Shown: positions 1 to 8,046, counted from the first letter of the stretch. The stretch: DNA of 64,000 nucleotides from CAVTSA01 sp963790575 (GCA_963790575.1 CAWBPD010000016.1:1-64000), one strand, 5' to 3'. Numbers and translations: made by a program. The notes: generated by a model from the sequence alone, not told the origin.

Positions 1-28
1 TTCCGTGCGAAACGGGAGAATTGTGCTG

Positions 29-871
29 CTACCCCCGGATGGGCAGGTGGTCCGCCAGTGCCTCCAGGTACCGCCGGCCCGACTCCGCCACCGCCGCCTT
101 GGCCCCGCCCGGGATGACGCGGTCCCACCAGGCTCCGTAGATGCGGTCGAACGCCTTCGCCTCGATCGCCGCCAGCAGCCGGCGGACCTGGCCCTCGGGG
201 AGCGGCAGCAGCATGGGGTAGCTGTACATGAAGCTGACCAGGCGCTGGTCGGGCAGCACGGTGAGAATGTCGCCGGTGAGCAGCGCGCCGCGACCGTCCG
301 CCCCGTCCCGCCAGTGCAAGACGGTGCCGCCGGCGAAGTGGCCGCCGCCGCGTATCAGCGTCGGTCCCTGGGGGAGCGCCAGCTCCTCGCCCACCCAGTG
401 CTCGACCACGGGATCCGGTCGCATCACCCACTCCCGGTCGCCCTCGTGGAGGAGGAGGCGGGCGCCGAACGCGTGCGCCCAATCGACCATGTTCGAGTAG
501 TAGTGCGGGTGGGAGATGGCGATCACGTCAATACCACCCAGGGACTCGACCGTGAGCCGGATGGTGGCGTCGAGCAACGGAATGCAGTCCCAGAGCACAT
601 TGCCGCGTGGGCCCCGGACGAGCAGTGCGCGCTGACCGATGGCGAAGCCCGGGGTCGACCCGATGCCGACCAGCAGGGGCTGACCTGTGTGGTCCCACTC
701 CAGCACCCGGATGGTGGCGTCGTGGGTGCGGCCGAGCTCACCCGGCGTGGTCCACGCCTGCCCGCTCGCAGGTACCGGTTGACGCGGGTCTTCGCAGATT
801 GGGCACGCGGAAGGGGGCGCCTCCGTGTCCGCGTACTGCGTCCCACAGGCGCGGCAGATCCAGGTCGGCAT
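29..871 (-). CDS. MBL-fold protein with N-terminal zinc ribbon
   Basis: A 280-residue protein. Residues about 1-30 form a rubredoxin-like zinc ribbon (CRACG then CPIC, two CxxC pairs), followed by a metallo-beta-lactamase fold. The usual HxHxDH motif reads HPHYYS, so the first His pair is present but the Asp-His pair is not. A later His (GGGHFAGG) and Asp (LLTGD) are kept. The start at 871 is chosen because CCTAGGAGGGGTG lies just upstream; a longer frame to 1231 has no coding character. It follows the small zinc-ribbon gene at 883-1287 with an 11-bp gap, so the two probably form one operon. Substrate is unknown. The altered motif occurs in a recognised subgroup of MBL-like hydrolases, so it need not mean an inactive protein. 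Confidence 0.85.
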   Translation of the reverse strand: MPTWICRACGTQYADTEAPPSACPICEDPRQPVPASGQAWTTPGELGRTHDATIRVLEWDHTGQPLLVGIGSTPGFAIGQRALLVRGPRGNVLWDCIPLLDATIRLTVESLGGIDVIAISHPHYYSNMVDWAHAFGARLLLHEGDREWVMRPDPVVEHWVGEELALPQGPTLIRGGGHFAGGTVLHWRDGADGRGALLTGDILTVLPDQRLVSFMYSYPMLLPLPEGQVRRLLAAIEAKAFDRIYGAWWDRVIPGGAKAAVAESGRRYLEALADHLPIRG

Positions 872-882
872 CGTCACCCCTC

Positions 883-1287
883 CTAGGAAGGCCAGGCCCA
901 GCCGGCCCGGCTCAGGATCTTGCGCAGCTCGGCGTTGCCGGCGGCCACCTCGCCGACCGCGCGCACCATCCTGGCGGCCCACTGCTCGGGCGGGAGGTCG
1001 GGGCTCAAGACCAGCCCTCCGCTGCGCAGCTGCAGGCGAAACGTGGCCCCACCGAGAGTGAACTCGACGCGCTGCACGGGCCCGCGACGCAGCAGGCCGG
1101 CGCGGGTCACGACGGCACCTGGCAGCCGGCCGGCCACATATTCCGGAAGGCCAGTCGGATCGCCCCGCTCTCCGAGGGGGGAGCGGCAGAAGGCGCAGGC
1201 CCCGTCCAACGGCAGGGCGGGGGCGGCGCACACCTCGCAGGCGATCTGGGGCAGGAGGCCGCGTTCGAAGGGCTCGGGATCCGCCAT
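883..1287 (-). CDS. Small zinc-ribbon protein of unknown function
   Basis: A 134-residue protein with an N-terminal CxxC...CxxC zinc ribbon (CEVC and CAFC, residues about 17-38) and no other recognised domain. The start ATG at 1287 has TATGGT nine nucleotides upstream, fitting a leaderless or near-leaderless transcript; an upstream in-frame ATG at 1371 would overlap the divergent ligase. The gene lies 11 bp before the MBL protein at 29-871 and is probably its operon partner. Both carry zinc ribbons. Function not recognised. Confidence 0.7.
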   Translation of the reverse strand: MADPEPFERGLLPQIACEVCAAPALPLDGACAFCRSPLGERGDPTGLPEYVAGRLPGAVVTRAGLLRRGPVQRVEFTLGGATFRLQLRSGGLVLSPDLPPEQWAARMVRAVGEVAAGNAELRKILSRAGWAWPS

Positions 1288-1295
1288 GACCGCCC

Positions 1296-1302
1296 TACCA
1301 TA
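1296..1302. promoter_or_regulatory. Overlapping divergent -10 elements
   Basis: TACCATA reads as TACCAT on the plus strand (11 nt before the ligase ATG at 1313) and as TATGGT on the minus strand (9 nt before the ATG at 1287). Only 25 bp separate the two start codons, so both promoters must share this element. No ribosome binding site fits between it and the ligase start. Inferred from spacing only. Confidence 0.45.
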
Positions 1303-1312
1303 GCCGGGGTCG

Positions 1313-2986
1313 ATGCTCGAGTTCGCGCGGACGGCGGCGGCGATCGCCGGCACCTCGTCGACCTTGGACAAGCGCCGGCTCCTGGCCGACTACTTGCGGC
1401 CCCTCCCCGAGCCCGAGCTGCGGCGGGCGGCGGTGTTCCTCACCGGGCAGCCCTATGGCCGCGCCGAACGCCGCTCGCTCAACCTCGGCTGGGCCAGCGT
1501 GAGCCGGGTGGTGCAGGCGCTCTCCGGCCGCTCGCCGGAAGCACTGAGCGGCCTCTACCTCGAGCACGGGGATCTCGGCGACTGGGCGGCCGCCGCGCTC
1601 GCGGAGCGCACGGGCGAACGGGACCTGCCGCTGACCGAGGTCACGGTCGAGCTGGACGCGATCGGGGCCGCCCCGACAACGGCGGAGCGCGACCGCTTGC
1701 TGACCGCGCTCCTGAGCCGCCTTTCCCCCCTGGAGGTGCGGTACCTGGTCAAAGTCCTCACCGGCGAGCTCCGCATCGGGCTCCAGGAGGGACTGGTCGA
1801 GGCCGCCCTCGCGGATGCGTTCGGGGTCCCGCTGGAAGGGGTCCGGCGGGTGCACATGGTGACCGGGGACATCGGCGAGACGGCGGTCCAGGCACAGCGA
1901 GGCGACCTGAAGACGGCCCAGCTCACCGCGTTCCAGGCCTTCCGCTTCATGCTCGCGTCGCCCGTGGAGACGCCGGAGGAGGCGTTCGCGCGCATGCTCA
2001 CCCCGCCGCTCTGGACGGAGGAGAAATACGACGGCGTGCGCTGTCAGCTGCATCGCACGGGGGATCGCGCCGAGCTCTTTTCCCGCGATCTGAAGCCGAC
2101 CAGCCAGACCTTCCCGGAACTGGTGGAGGCGGCGGTCGGGCTCGACCACGATTTGGTGGTGGACGGCGAGGTGCTCGCCTACCGGGGCCGCTCGGTGGCT
2201 CCCTTCATGGACCTCCAGCGACGGCTGGGCCGGAAGGTGGTCTCGGCCCGGCTGCGCCGCGAGGTGCCGGTGGTGCTGGTCGCGTTCGATCTGCTGGCTC
2301 TGGACGGCAGTCTGCTGCTCGATCTGCCGCTGCGGGAGCGTCGCCGTCGCCTTGAGGAACTGGGGCTGACCTGGCCCTTCCTGCTCGCGCGGGTCGAGGA
2401 GGCGCACCAGGTGGGTGACCTGGAGCGCATCTTCGAGGAAACCCGGGAACGAGGAAACGAGGGTCTAATGGTGAAGGACCCGCAGTCGCTCTACCAGCCG
2501 GGGCGCCGGGGGATGGCCTGGCTCAAGGTGAAGCGGCCGCTGGCGACGCTCGACTGCGTGGTGACCGCGGTCGAGTGGGGCCACGGGAAGCGTCACGGGG
2601 TCCTGAGCGACTACACGTTCGCGGTGCTGGACGAGGAGAGCGGGGAGCTGCGAAACGTGGGGAAGGCCTTCACCGGGCTCACCGACCAGGAGATAGCGGA
2701 GATGACCAGGTGGTTCCTCGACCACACGCTCACCGATCACGGCCATACCCGGCTGGTGGAACCGACAGTCGTGGTCGAGGTGGCCTTCGACGCCATCATG
2801 CGATCCCCGCGTCATCGCAGCGGCTACGCGCTTCGTTTCCCCCGCATCGCACGGCTGCGCCCCGACAAACCGGTGGCGGAGATCGATACCGTGGGACGGG
2901 TGGAGGAGCTGTTCCGCCGTTACTTCGACCGCTACCAACCCCTCGCCGAGGTGGCCGAGGTGGATCCGGACCAGACGCCGGCGTGA
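1313..2986 (+). CDS. lig: ATP-dependent DNA ligase
   Basis: A 557-residue ATP-dependent DNA ligase of the archaeal/LigB architecture: N-terminal DNA-binding region (about 1-200), adenylation domain with motif I EEKYDGVR (adenylated lysine K238), and a C-terminal OB fold. The motif LMVKDPQSLYQPGRRG fits motifs IV/V. It seals nicks by transferring AMP from ATP through the lysine to the DNA 5' phosphate. Replication in most bacteria uses NAD-dependent LigA, so this enzyme is probably for repair. Length is normal for the family. The stop overlaps the start of the next gene (GTGA), so the two are translationally coupled. Confidence 0.95.
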   Translation: MLEFARTAAAIAGTSSTLDKRRLLADYLRPLPEPELRRAAVFLTGQPYGRAERRSLNLGWASVSRVVQALSGRSPEALSGLYLEHGDLGDWAAAALAERTGERDLPLTEVTVELDAIGAAPTTAERDRLLTALLSRLSPLEVRYLVKVLTGELRIGLQEGLVEAALADAFGVPLEGVRRVHMVTGDIGETAVQAQRGDLKTAQLTAFQAFRFMLASPVETPEEAFARMLTPPLWTEEKYDGVRCQLHRTGDRAELFSRDLKPTSQTFPELVEAAVGLDHDLVVDGEVLAYRGRSVAPFMDLQRRLGRKVVSARLRREVPVVLVAFDLLALDGSLLLDLPLRERRRRLEELGLTWPFLLARVEEAHQVGDLERIFEETRERGNEGLMVKDPQSLYQPGRRGMAWLKVKRPLATLDCVVTAVEWGHGKRHGVLSDYTFAVLDEESGELRNVGKAFTGLTDQEIAEMTRWFLDHTLTDHGHTRLVEPTVVVEVAFDAIMRSPRHRSGYALRFPRIARLRPDKPVAEIDTVGRVEELFRRYFDRYQPLAEVAEVDPDQTPA

Positions 2987-3789
2987 ACCTCATCTTCATG
3001 GGCACCGCGGGCGCCCGCTTCATGGTCTTCAAGCAGATCAACGCCTCCGGCGGGATCTACCTGGAGCACGAGGGGCAGCGGGTGGCGATGGACCCGGGCC
3101 CAGGGGCGGTGGTGCAGTACGCGAAGCGCAAGGTGGACCTGACCCGGCTGACCGGCGTGCTGCTCAGCCACAAGCATCTCGACCATTCCACCGACATGAA
3201 CGTCGTCATCGAGGGGATGACGGACGGCGGGTTCCACCACCGCGGCACCGTGTTCTGTCCCCCCGACGCGCTGGACCCGGACCCGGTCATCTTTCCCTAT
3301 CTGCGGGGATTCCCGCAAGCCATCGTCGAGCTCGAGCCGCACACCGACTACGATGTCGGCTCGCTGCGCTTCCGCACCAGCCGCAAGCATCCGCACAACT
3401 TCCCCGACCGGCCTTCGGTGGACACCTTCGGGTTCGTGTTCGAGCACGGGCTCCTGGGCTGGGTCACCGACACCCGCTACTACGAAGGGATCGAGGAGGA
3501 GCACCGGGCGGAGGTGATGATCCTGCACACGGTGATCGAGCACGGACGGGTCGAGCTGCCACACCTGGGGCTTGACGACGCCGAGCGGATCATCACGGCG
3601 GTGCGGCCCAAGTTGGCGATCATCACCCACTTCGGCATGGGCGTCTGGCGGCGCCACCCCTGGGAGGTGGCGGCGGACCTGGCGCAGAGCACCGGGGTGG
3701 CCGTCAAGGCGGCCCGGGACGGCATGCGCCTTGACGTGGACGCCGTGGTGAGCGAGGACCGCGAGGCGCGCGACGCCGCCGCGGGCTGA
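2983..3789 (+). CDS. MBL-fold metallohydrolase (RNase Z/AttM-like)
   Basis: A 268-residue metallo-beta-lactamase-fold protein with an intact zinc motif, SHKHLDH (HxHxDH), near residue 60, then HPHNFPDR, VTDTRYY and ITHFGMG supplying the later metal-binding positions. The GTG at 2983 overlaps the ligase stop as GTGA, which decides the start; an ATG at 2998 is the alternative. Coupling to a DNA ligase suggests a role in nucleic acid metabolism (inference). General hydrolase function is secure; the substrate is not. Confidence 0.85.
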   Translation: MNLIFMGTAGARFMVFKQINASGGIYLEHEGQRVAMDPGPGAVVQYAKRKVDLTRLTGVLLSHKHLDHSTDMNVVIEGMTDGGFHHRGTVFCPPDALDPDPVIFPYLRGFPQAIVELEPHTDYDVGSLRFRTSRKHPHNFPDRPSVDTFGFVFEHGLLGWVTDTRYYEGIEEEHRAEVMILHTVIEHGRVELPHLGLDDAERIITAVRPKLAIITHFGMGVWRRHPWEVAADLAQSTGVAVKAARDGMRLDVDAVVSEDREARDAAAG

Positions 3790-3795
3790 GCTCGC

Positions 3796-4215
3796 TCAGC
3801 CCTGGCCAGGCTGGTTGACGTTGACCAGCCAGTGGATCCCGAAACGGTCGACCAGCATCCCGAACGCCTTCGACCATGGCACCTGGGCCAGCGGCATCGT
3901 GATCTGAGCGCCCTGTGAAAGCCGGTCCCAGTAGCCCCGGAGCTCTGCCTCGTCCTCACCGCTCACCGAGATCATGATGTTGTCGCCGGGGTGCAGCTCC
4001 ATCCGGCTCGGGGTATCCGCGGCCATCAACATCATGCCACCCGGTGTCTCCAGGTACGAATGCATGACGAGGTCCTCATCGGCGGGATCCTGCGCCGCCT
4101 GGAAGTCTTTGAAGGTGGCGACCGAGAGGTTTCCCCCGAACACCGATCGGTAGAACTCCATCACCTCACGGGTGTTGTCGCGAAAGCTCAGGTACGGGTT
4201 CAGAGTCGTCGGCAT
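3796..4215 (-). CDS. VOC/PhnB-like protein
   Basis: A 139-residue vicinal-oxygen-chelate protein of the PhnB/3-demethylubiquinone methyltransferase-like subgroup (LNPYLSFRDNTREVMEFYR start, PGDNIMISV centre, FGIHWLVN end). The family adopts the glyoxalase/bleomycin resistance fold; members often lack a known substrate. TAGGGT lies six nucleotides before the ATG, indicating a leaderless transcript. It is convergent with the MBL gene, with a 6-bp gap. Two copies of a hairpin repeat sit upstream. Confidence 0.85.
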   Translation of the reverse strand: MPTTLNPYLSFRDNTREVMEFYRSVFGGNLSVATFKDFQAAQDPADEDLVMHSYLETPGGMMLMAADTPSRMELHPGDNIMISVSGEDEAELRGYWDRLSQGAQITMPLAQVPWSKAFGMLVDRFGIHWLVNVNQPGQG

Positions 4216-4259
4216 CCGCTCACCCTATCTCCGGCGCGTCCCTCTCCGCTACCCCGCAC

Positions 4260-4327
4260 GAGGGCCATCTGTCGAGAGATGGTCGGGATTCCGCCCTTCC
4301 GGAGGGCCATCTGTCGAGAGATGGTCG
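4260..4327. repeat. Tandem pair of identical 26-bp hairpin repeats
   Basis: Two identical 26-bp copies at 4260-4285 and 4302-4327 (period 42). Each contains CCATCT-GTCGAG-AGATGG, a 6-bp stem with a 6-nt loop. They lie between the 3' end of clpP and the promoter of the VOC gene, both on the minus strand. There is no T tract. They could be a factor-independent end signal for clpP or a regulatory site for the VOC gene. Confidence 0.7.
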
Positions 4328-4359
4328 CGGCGGGCGAGGCGGGCCGACGGGTGCGGAGG

Positions 4360-4965
4360 TCAGGCGGGAGGCGGCGGCGGCGACTCGATCATGCCGTCGA
4401 TGAGTCCGTACTCGATCGCCTCCTGCGGCGACAGGAAGTAGTCGCGGTCGGTGTCGCGCTCGATCCGCTCCAGGGGCTGGCCGGTGTGCTCCGAGATGAG
4501 GCGGTTCAACTCCTCCTTGACCCGCTGGATCTCCTTGGCGTGGATCGCGAGGTCGCTGGCCTGACCCGAGATGCCCTCGCCGCCGATCAGCGGCTGGTGC
4601 ATGTGGATCCGCGCGTTGGGAAGCGCGTAGCGGCGACCCTTCTCACCCGCCATCAGCAGGACGGTGCCGAAGCTGGCCGCCTGGCCCACCGCGACCGTGG
4701 AGACCGGCGCCGAGACGAACTGCATGGTGTCGTAGATGGCAAATCCCGACGACACCGACCCGCCTGGCGAGTTGATGTACATCTGGATCTCCTTGTCGGG
4801 GTCCTCGGCCGCGAGGAAGATGAGCTGGGCCACGATCAGGTTCGCGACCACGTCGTCGATCGGGCGGCCCACGATGATGATGCGGTCGCGAAGCAGCCGC
4901 GAGTAGATGTCGAACGCGCGCTCCTCGCCGCGTCCCTCGTTCTCGATGACGGTAGGGACCACCAT
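4360..4965 (-). CDS. clpP: ATP-dependent Clp protease proteolytic subunit
   Basis: A 201-residue ClpP serine peptidase forming the barrel chamber of Clp proteases with an AAA+ partner (none in this window). The catalytic Ser is in GQAASFGTVLL, the His in RIHMHQP and the Asp in DTDRDYFLS; GGSVSSG and SPGGSV are family signatures. ClpP genes often sit beside clpX or a second clpP, but here neighbours are unrelated, so this may be one of several paralogues. TAGCCT lies eight nucleotides before the chosen ATG, which supports that start over upstream in-frame codons. A five-proline run near the C terminus is unusual. Confidence 0.95.
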   Translation of the reverse strand: MVVPTVIENEGRGEERAFDIYSRLLRDRIIIVGRPIDDVVANLIVAQLIFLAAEDPDKEIQMYINSPGGSVSSGFAIYDTMQFVSAPVSTVAVGQAASFGTVLLMAGEKGRRYALPNARIHMHQPLIGGEGISGQASDLAIHAKEIQRVKEELNRLISEHTGQPLERIERDTDRDYFLSPQEAIEYGLIDGMIESPPPPPA

Positions 4966-5020
4966 GGCCGGAGAGGCTACCAGGCGAAATAGGCCGCCCC
5001 GGCACCTGGCGACACTCGCC

Positions 5021-5080
5021 GAGCGCCGGCACTCGGGGGCTCCGTGGGGCGTCGACAACCCCAAGTGCCGGCATTCGGGT
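5021..5080. repeat. Palindrome family 1, paired copies
   Basis: Copies at 5021-5038 (GAGCGCCGGCACTCGGGG) and 5063-5080 (AAGTGCCGGCATTCGGGT). Both match the family consensus CGAGTGCCGGCACTCG followed by GGGG, whose core is a perfect 16-bp palindrome. The pair sits between the YCII stop and the clpP start, both minus strand, so it is downstream of the YCII operon. Related pairs occur at 24796 and 50437. Confidence 0.65.
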
Positions 5081-5086
5081 TGAGCG

Positions 5087-5422
5087 TCAGTCTTCGTCGA
5101 AAGGCCAGAACGGCCTGATCTCGACCGTCCCGAACTTCGCCACCGGGTGCTTCGACGCCACCTCGATCGCCTCGTCCAGGTCCGCGCACTCGATCACATC
5201 GAAGCCGGCGAACTCCTCCTTGGCTTCCGCGAACGGCCCGTCCGTGACCGTGAGCTCGCCCTCACGGATGCTGACCGACGTGCTGGCGGTGCGCGGACGG
5301 AGCCGCGAGCCCATGATGTTCACACCCCGGCGCACCGTCTCCTCTACCCAGGGTTCCGGGTTGCCCTCCTCCGGGGAGACCTCGATCGACGGGTCAGGGC
5401 AGATCAGCAGCAAGTACTTCAT
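5087..5422 (-). CDS. YCII-related DGPF-domain protein
   Basis: A 111-residue YCII/DGPF protein (MKYLLLICPDP start, TDGPFAEAKEEFAGF signature). Proteins of this kind are the standard targets of ECF42 sigma factors, and an ECF42 gene lies at 6071. Biochemical function is not established for the family. GGAGG sits upstream of the ATG. It follows the cupredoxin-like lipoprotein by 14 bp and probably shares its ECF42-type promoter. Confidence 0.9.
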   Translation of the reverse strand: MKYLLLICPDPSIEVSPEEGNPEPWVEETVRRGVNIMGSRLRPRTASTSVSIREGELTVTDGPFAEAKEEFAGFDVIECADLDEAIEVASKHPVAKFGTVEIRPFWPFDED

Positions 5423-5436
5423 CGGTTCCTCCTGGC

Positions 5437-5973
5437 TTACAAACCGGGCGCAACGCGTCGGTTGCCCGTGTGTGGCGACATCGACACCGACGGATGGCCG
5501 GTGGCGACGACATCAAAGCGCTCCCACATGCCGCGGTCGGGATGCCCGGGGTCGAGGGAGGCGACGTGGTACGACCCGAGGGCCTTCACGGTGAATGAGA
5601 AGTTGGCGGCTTCGCCCGCCGGCTGGCCGGCCGCGGCATCGGGCGAGGCGGCGCCCAAGAAGGCGGGGACCGTGGATCCAGCACCGGAGACGATAGCGCA
5701 GGAGTGCGGCGTCGACGCTTGATTGTCGCAGAAGACGTCCACTCTCCAGCCCCGAGGCACGCGCACCGTCATCTGTCCACTGGAGTATCCGTTGAAGCTG
5801 GACTCGGTGATGAGGAGGTTCAGCTGAACGGTATGAGCCGCCGGGTCGATGTTGCCGAGCGGAGACGACGGTGCCGCGGCTCCCCCTCCGCAGGCAGCGA
5901 TGGTCAGGGCCGCCGCCGCCGCCAGCCCTGCGATCATCAGCCGCAGCATCAGGTCCAACCGGAGCCGGTTCAT
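5437..5973 (-). CDS. Sulfocyanin-like cupredoxin lipoprotein
   Basis: A 178-residue exported lipoprotein: signal peptide 1-27, lipobox LTIAAC with Cys28, then a single cupredoxin domain. The stretch FNGYSSGQMTVRVPRGW with TPHSCAIV resembles sulfocyanins; PHS supplies the first copper His and PGHPDRGMW the second His and Met. The position of the Cys ligand expected before PGH is Ser (VASLDPGH), so the blue copper site looks incomplete. AGGAGG seven nucleotides before the ATG at 5973 fixes the start. An ECF42-type promoter lies upstream. It is followed by YCII. The sulfocyanin assignment is by motif and moderately sure. Confidence 0.75.
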   Translation of the reverse strand: MNRLRLDLMLRLMIAGLAAAAALTIAACGGGAAAPSSPLGNIDPAAHTVQLNLLITESSFNGYSSGQMTVRVPRGWRVDVFCDNQASTPHSCAIVSGAGSTVPAFLGAASPDAAAGQPAGEAANFSFTVKALGSYHVASLDPGHPDRGMWERFDVVATGHPSVSMSPHTGNRRVAPGL

Positions 5974-6021
5974 TGCAGTTCCTCCTTGCCTTGCAGGCCC
6001 GGTGGGGGCCTTCTCGCAGGG

Positions 6022-6051
6022 GACGTCGGAGCCGGGGGCTGCTCTTCGACA
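6022..6051 (-). promoter_or_regulatory. Candidate ECF42-dependent promoter
   Basis: On the minus strand TGTCGA (6051-6046) is followed after 17 nt by CGAC (6028-6025), then GTC. ECF42 promoters are known to carry TGTCGA at -35 and CGA/TC at -10. It lies 49 nt upstream of the cupredoxin lipoprotein start and would drive the lipoprotein-YCII operon from the adjacent sigma factor. Confidence 0.6.
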
Positions 6052-6070
6052 TTCCTCGCACAATGGCCGC

Positions 6071-7315
6071 ATGCGGGCAGACACCACTCCCGAGGGACTC
6101 GTCCGTGAGCTGGCGCCACAGGTCCTGGGCGCGCTGGTCCGCCGCTACGGCCACTTCGACGAAAGCGAGGACGCGGTGCAGGAGGCCCTGCTCGCGGCCT
6201 CCGTTCAGTGGCCGGAACAGGGCGTGCCCGCCAACCCGCGGGCGTGGCTGATCCGGGTCGCGTCACGGCGCCTTACCGACCAGCTTCGAGCGGACGCCGC
6301 CCGCCACCGGCGTGAGACCACAGTCGCAGCGTTGGAGCCGCCTGATGAGCAGGTGACGCCCGGCGCCGACGAGGATTCTTCGCCGAGCCGGGACGACAGC
6401 TTGAAGCTTCTCTTCATGTGCTGCCATCCCGCGCTCTCTCCGGTCTCGCAGTTGGCACTCACCCTGAGGGCCGTCGGTGGCCTGAGCACCTCCGAGCTGG
6501 CGAGCGCCTATCTGGTCCCGGAAGCCACCATGGCGCAGCGCATAAGCCGGGCCAAGCAGCGGATCAAGGCGACCGGCATCCACTTCAAGATGCCGAACCA
6601 GTCGCAGTGGGAAGCGCGGCTCCGGGTGGTGCTCCACGTGCTCTACCTGATCTTCAACGAGGGCTACCTCGCCACCTCCGGACCCGATCTGCAGCGCACC
6701 GATCTCACCGCCGAAGCGGTGCGGTTGACGCGCGGCCTGCACCGCCTGTTGCCGGACGATGCCGAGGTGGCCGGGCTCCTGGCCCTGATGTTGCTGACCG
6801 ATGCCCGGCGCCCGGCGCGCTCATCCCCGGACGGTGCGCTGGTGCCCCTCGCCGAGCAGGACCGGAGCCGGTGGGACCGCGGCGCCATCGAGGAAGGCGT
6901 GGCGTTGATCACGAAGACCCTGGGCATAGGCAGGCCCGGCCCCTACCAAGTGCAGGCGGCGATCGCCGCGCTCCACGACGAGGCGACCGACAGTGCCGGG
7001 ACCGACTGGCCTCAGATCCTGGAGCTGTATCGCGTGCTGGAGGAGTCCTCACGCAACCCGATGGTCAAGCTCAACCAGGCGGTGGCGGTGGCCATGGTGC
7101 AGGGCCCGCAGGCGGCCCTCGACCTGCTCGCCGCCCTCGAGTCCGATCCGCGGCTGGCAGACCACCACCGCCTCACCGCGGTGCGGGCACACGTGCTGGA
7201 GATGGCCGGCGAGCGCGACGCCGCGCGAGCGCAGTACGAGGCGGCAGCGCGTGGTACCCAAAGCCTCCCCGAGCGCCGCTATCTGGAGGACCGCGCCACC
7301 CGACTGGCCGGCTAA
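6071..7315 (+). CDS. ECF42-group RNA polymerase sigma factor
   Basis: A 414-residue sigma factor. Sigma2 region: FDESEDAVQEALLAA and NPRAWLIRVASRRLTDQLR. Sigma4 region: GGLSTSELASAYLVPEATMAQRISRAK, split by positions here only for brevity. The C-terminal extension of about 230 residues contains FNEGYLAT and a TPR-like tail, typical of ECF42 (SnoaL-free, DGPF-associated) sigma factors. In this group the extension, rather than an anti-sigma factor, controls activity. The divergent lipoprotein-YCII operon carries a matching promoter. An upstream in-frame extension to 5849 is antisense to the lipoprotein and was not used. Confidence 0.92.
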   Translation: MRADTTPEGLVRELAPQVLGALVRRYGHFDESEDAVQEALLAASVQWPEQGVPANPRAWLIRVASRRLTDQLRADAARHRRETTVAALEPPDEQVTPGADEDSSPSRDDSLKLLFMCCHPALSPVSQLALTLRAVGGLSTSELASAYLVPEATMAQRISRAKQRIKATGIHFKMPNQSQWEARLRVVLHVLYLIFNEGYLATSGPDLQRTDLTAEAVRLTRGLHRLLPDDAEVAGLLALMLLTDARRPARSSPDGALVPLAEQDRSRWDRGAIEEGVALITKTLGIGRPGPYQVQAAIAALHDEATDSAGTDWPQILELYRVLEESSRNPMVKLNQAVAVAMVQGPQAALDLLAALESDPRLADHHRLTAVRAHVLEMAGERDAARAQYEAAARGTQSLPERRYLEDRATRLAG

Positions 7316-7329
7316 CCCCCGCAGGCGGC

Positions 7330-8034
7330 CTACTCGCCGGCGAACTCGGGGGCGGGCTCCGCGGTCGGGCCTTCGATCCAGTAGGCCCCTGAGCGCGCGA
7401 ACTCCTTCTTCCACACCGGCACCGACTCCTTCAGTCGATCGATGCCGCGCCAGCAGGCCTCGATGGCGGCGGCCCGGTGCGGCGCCGAGACGCTGATCAC
7501 GACCGACGCGTCACCGATCTCCAGCCGGCCGGTGCGGTGCGCCATCGCGACCCGGATGCCGGGCCAGCGCTCGGCCAGCTCGCGGGCCAGGGCCGCCATC
7601 ATCTTCACCGCCATCCCCTCGTAGGCTTCGTACTGAAGGTGGGTGGTCGGCTCGCCACGCGAGTTGTCGCGCACGATGCCGGTGAAGGTACAGATGGCCC
7701 CCGCGCCGGGGCAGGTGACGGCGGCTTCGAGGGCCCTCGCGTCCAGCGGCTCCGACCCCACCCGGAACAGCATCCCGGGCGGCTCCGGGCCCTCGGCTCC
7801 ACCGCTGACCGGAGGTATGAACGCCACCTCGTCGCCGTCGTGCACGGCGTCCGACCACTGGGCCAGCTCCTCGTTGCGCGCGGCGCGCAGCAGGGTGACG
7901 CCTTCGGGCAAAGCCGGGTGCCGCGCACGCAGCGCTGCGTAGACGTCATGGACCGTGGCCGCGCCCTCGACCGCCTCTTGGTCCGTCCCCGCCAGCTCAC
8001 GAAGACGGGCGAACAATCGAACTCTGACCGGCAT
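7330..8034 (-). CDS. moaX: MoaD-MoaE fusion, molybdopterin synthase
   Basis: A 234-residue fusion: MoaD-like ubiquitin fold (1-79) ending PPVSGG with Gly78-Gly79, then MoaE (about 85-220; FTGIVRDNSRGE, MAHRTGRLEIGD, PVWKKE). Molybdopterin synthase adds the dithiolene sulfurs to precursor Z; the sulfur is carried as a thiocarboxylate on the C-terminal Gly of MoaD. In a fusion that Gly is internal, and mycobacterial MoaX is known to be cleaved after it. Two molybdopterin-dependent hydroxylase subunits lie elsewhere in the window. TAGAGT eight nucleotides before the ATG at 8034 overlaps the 3' arm of the pckA hairpin. Confidence 0.9.
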   Translation of the reverse strand: MPVRVRLFARLRELAGTDQEAVEGAATVHDVYAALRARHPALPEGVTLLRAARNEELAQWSDAVHDGDEVAFIPPVSGGAEGPEPPGMLFRVGSEPLDARALEAAVTCPGAGAICTFTGIVRDNSRGEPTTHLQYEAYEGMAVKMMAALARELAERWPGIRVAMAHRTGRLEIGDASVVISVSAPHRAAAIEACWRGIDRLKESVPVWKKEFARSGAYWIEGPTAEPAPEFAGE

Positions 8035-8046
8035 ATGGCCCGACTC

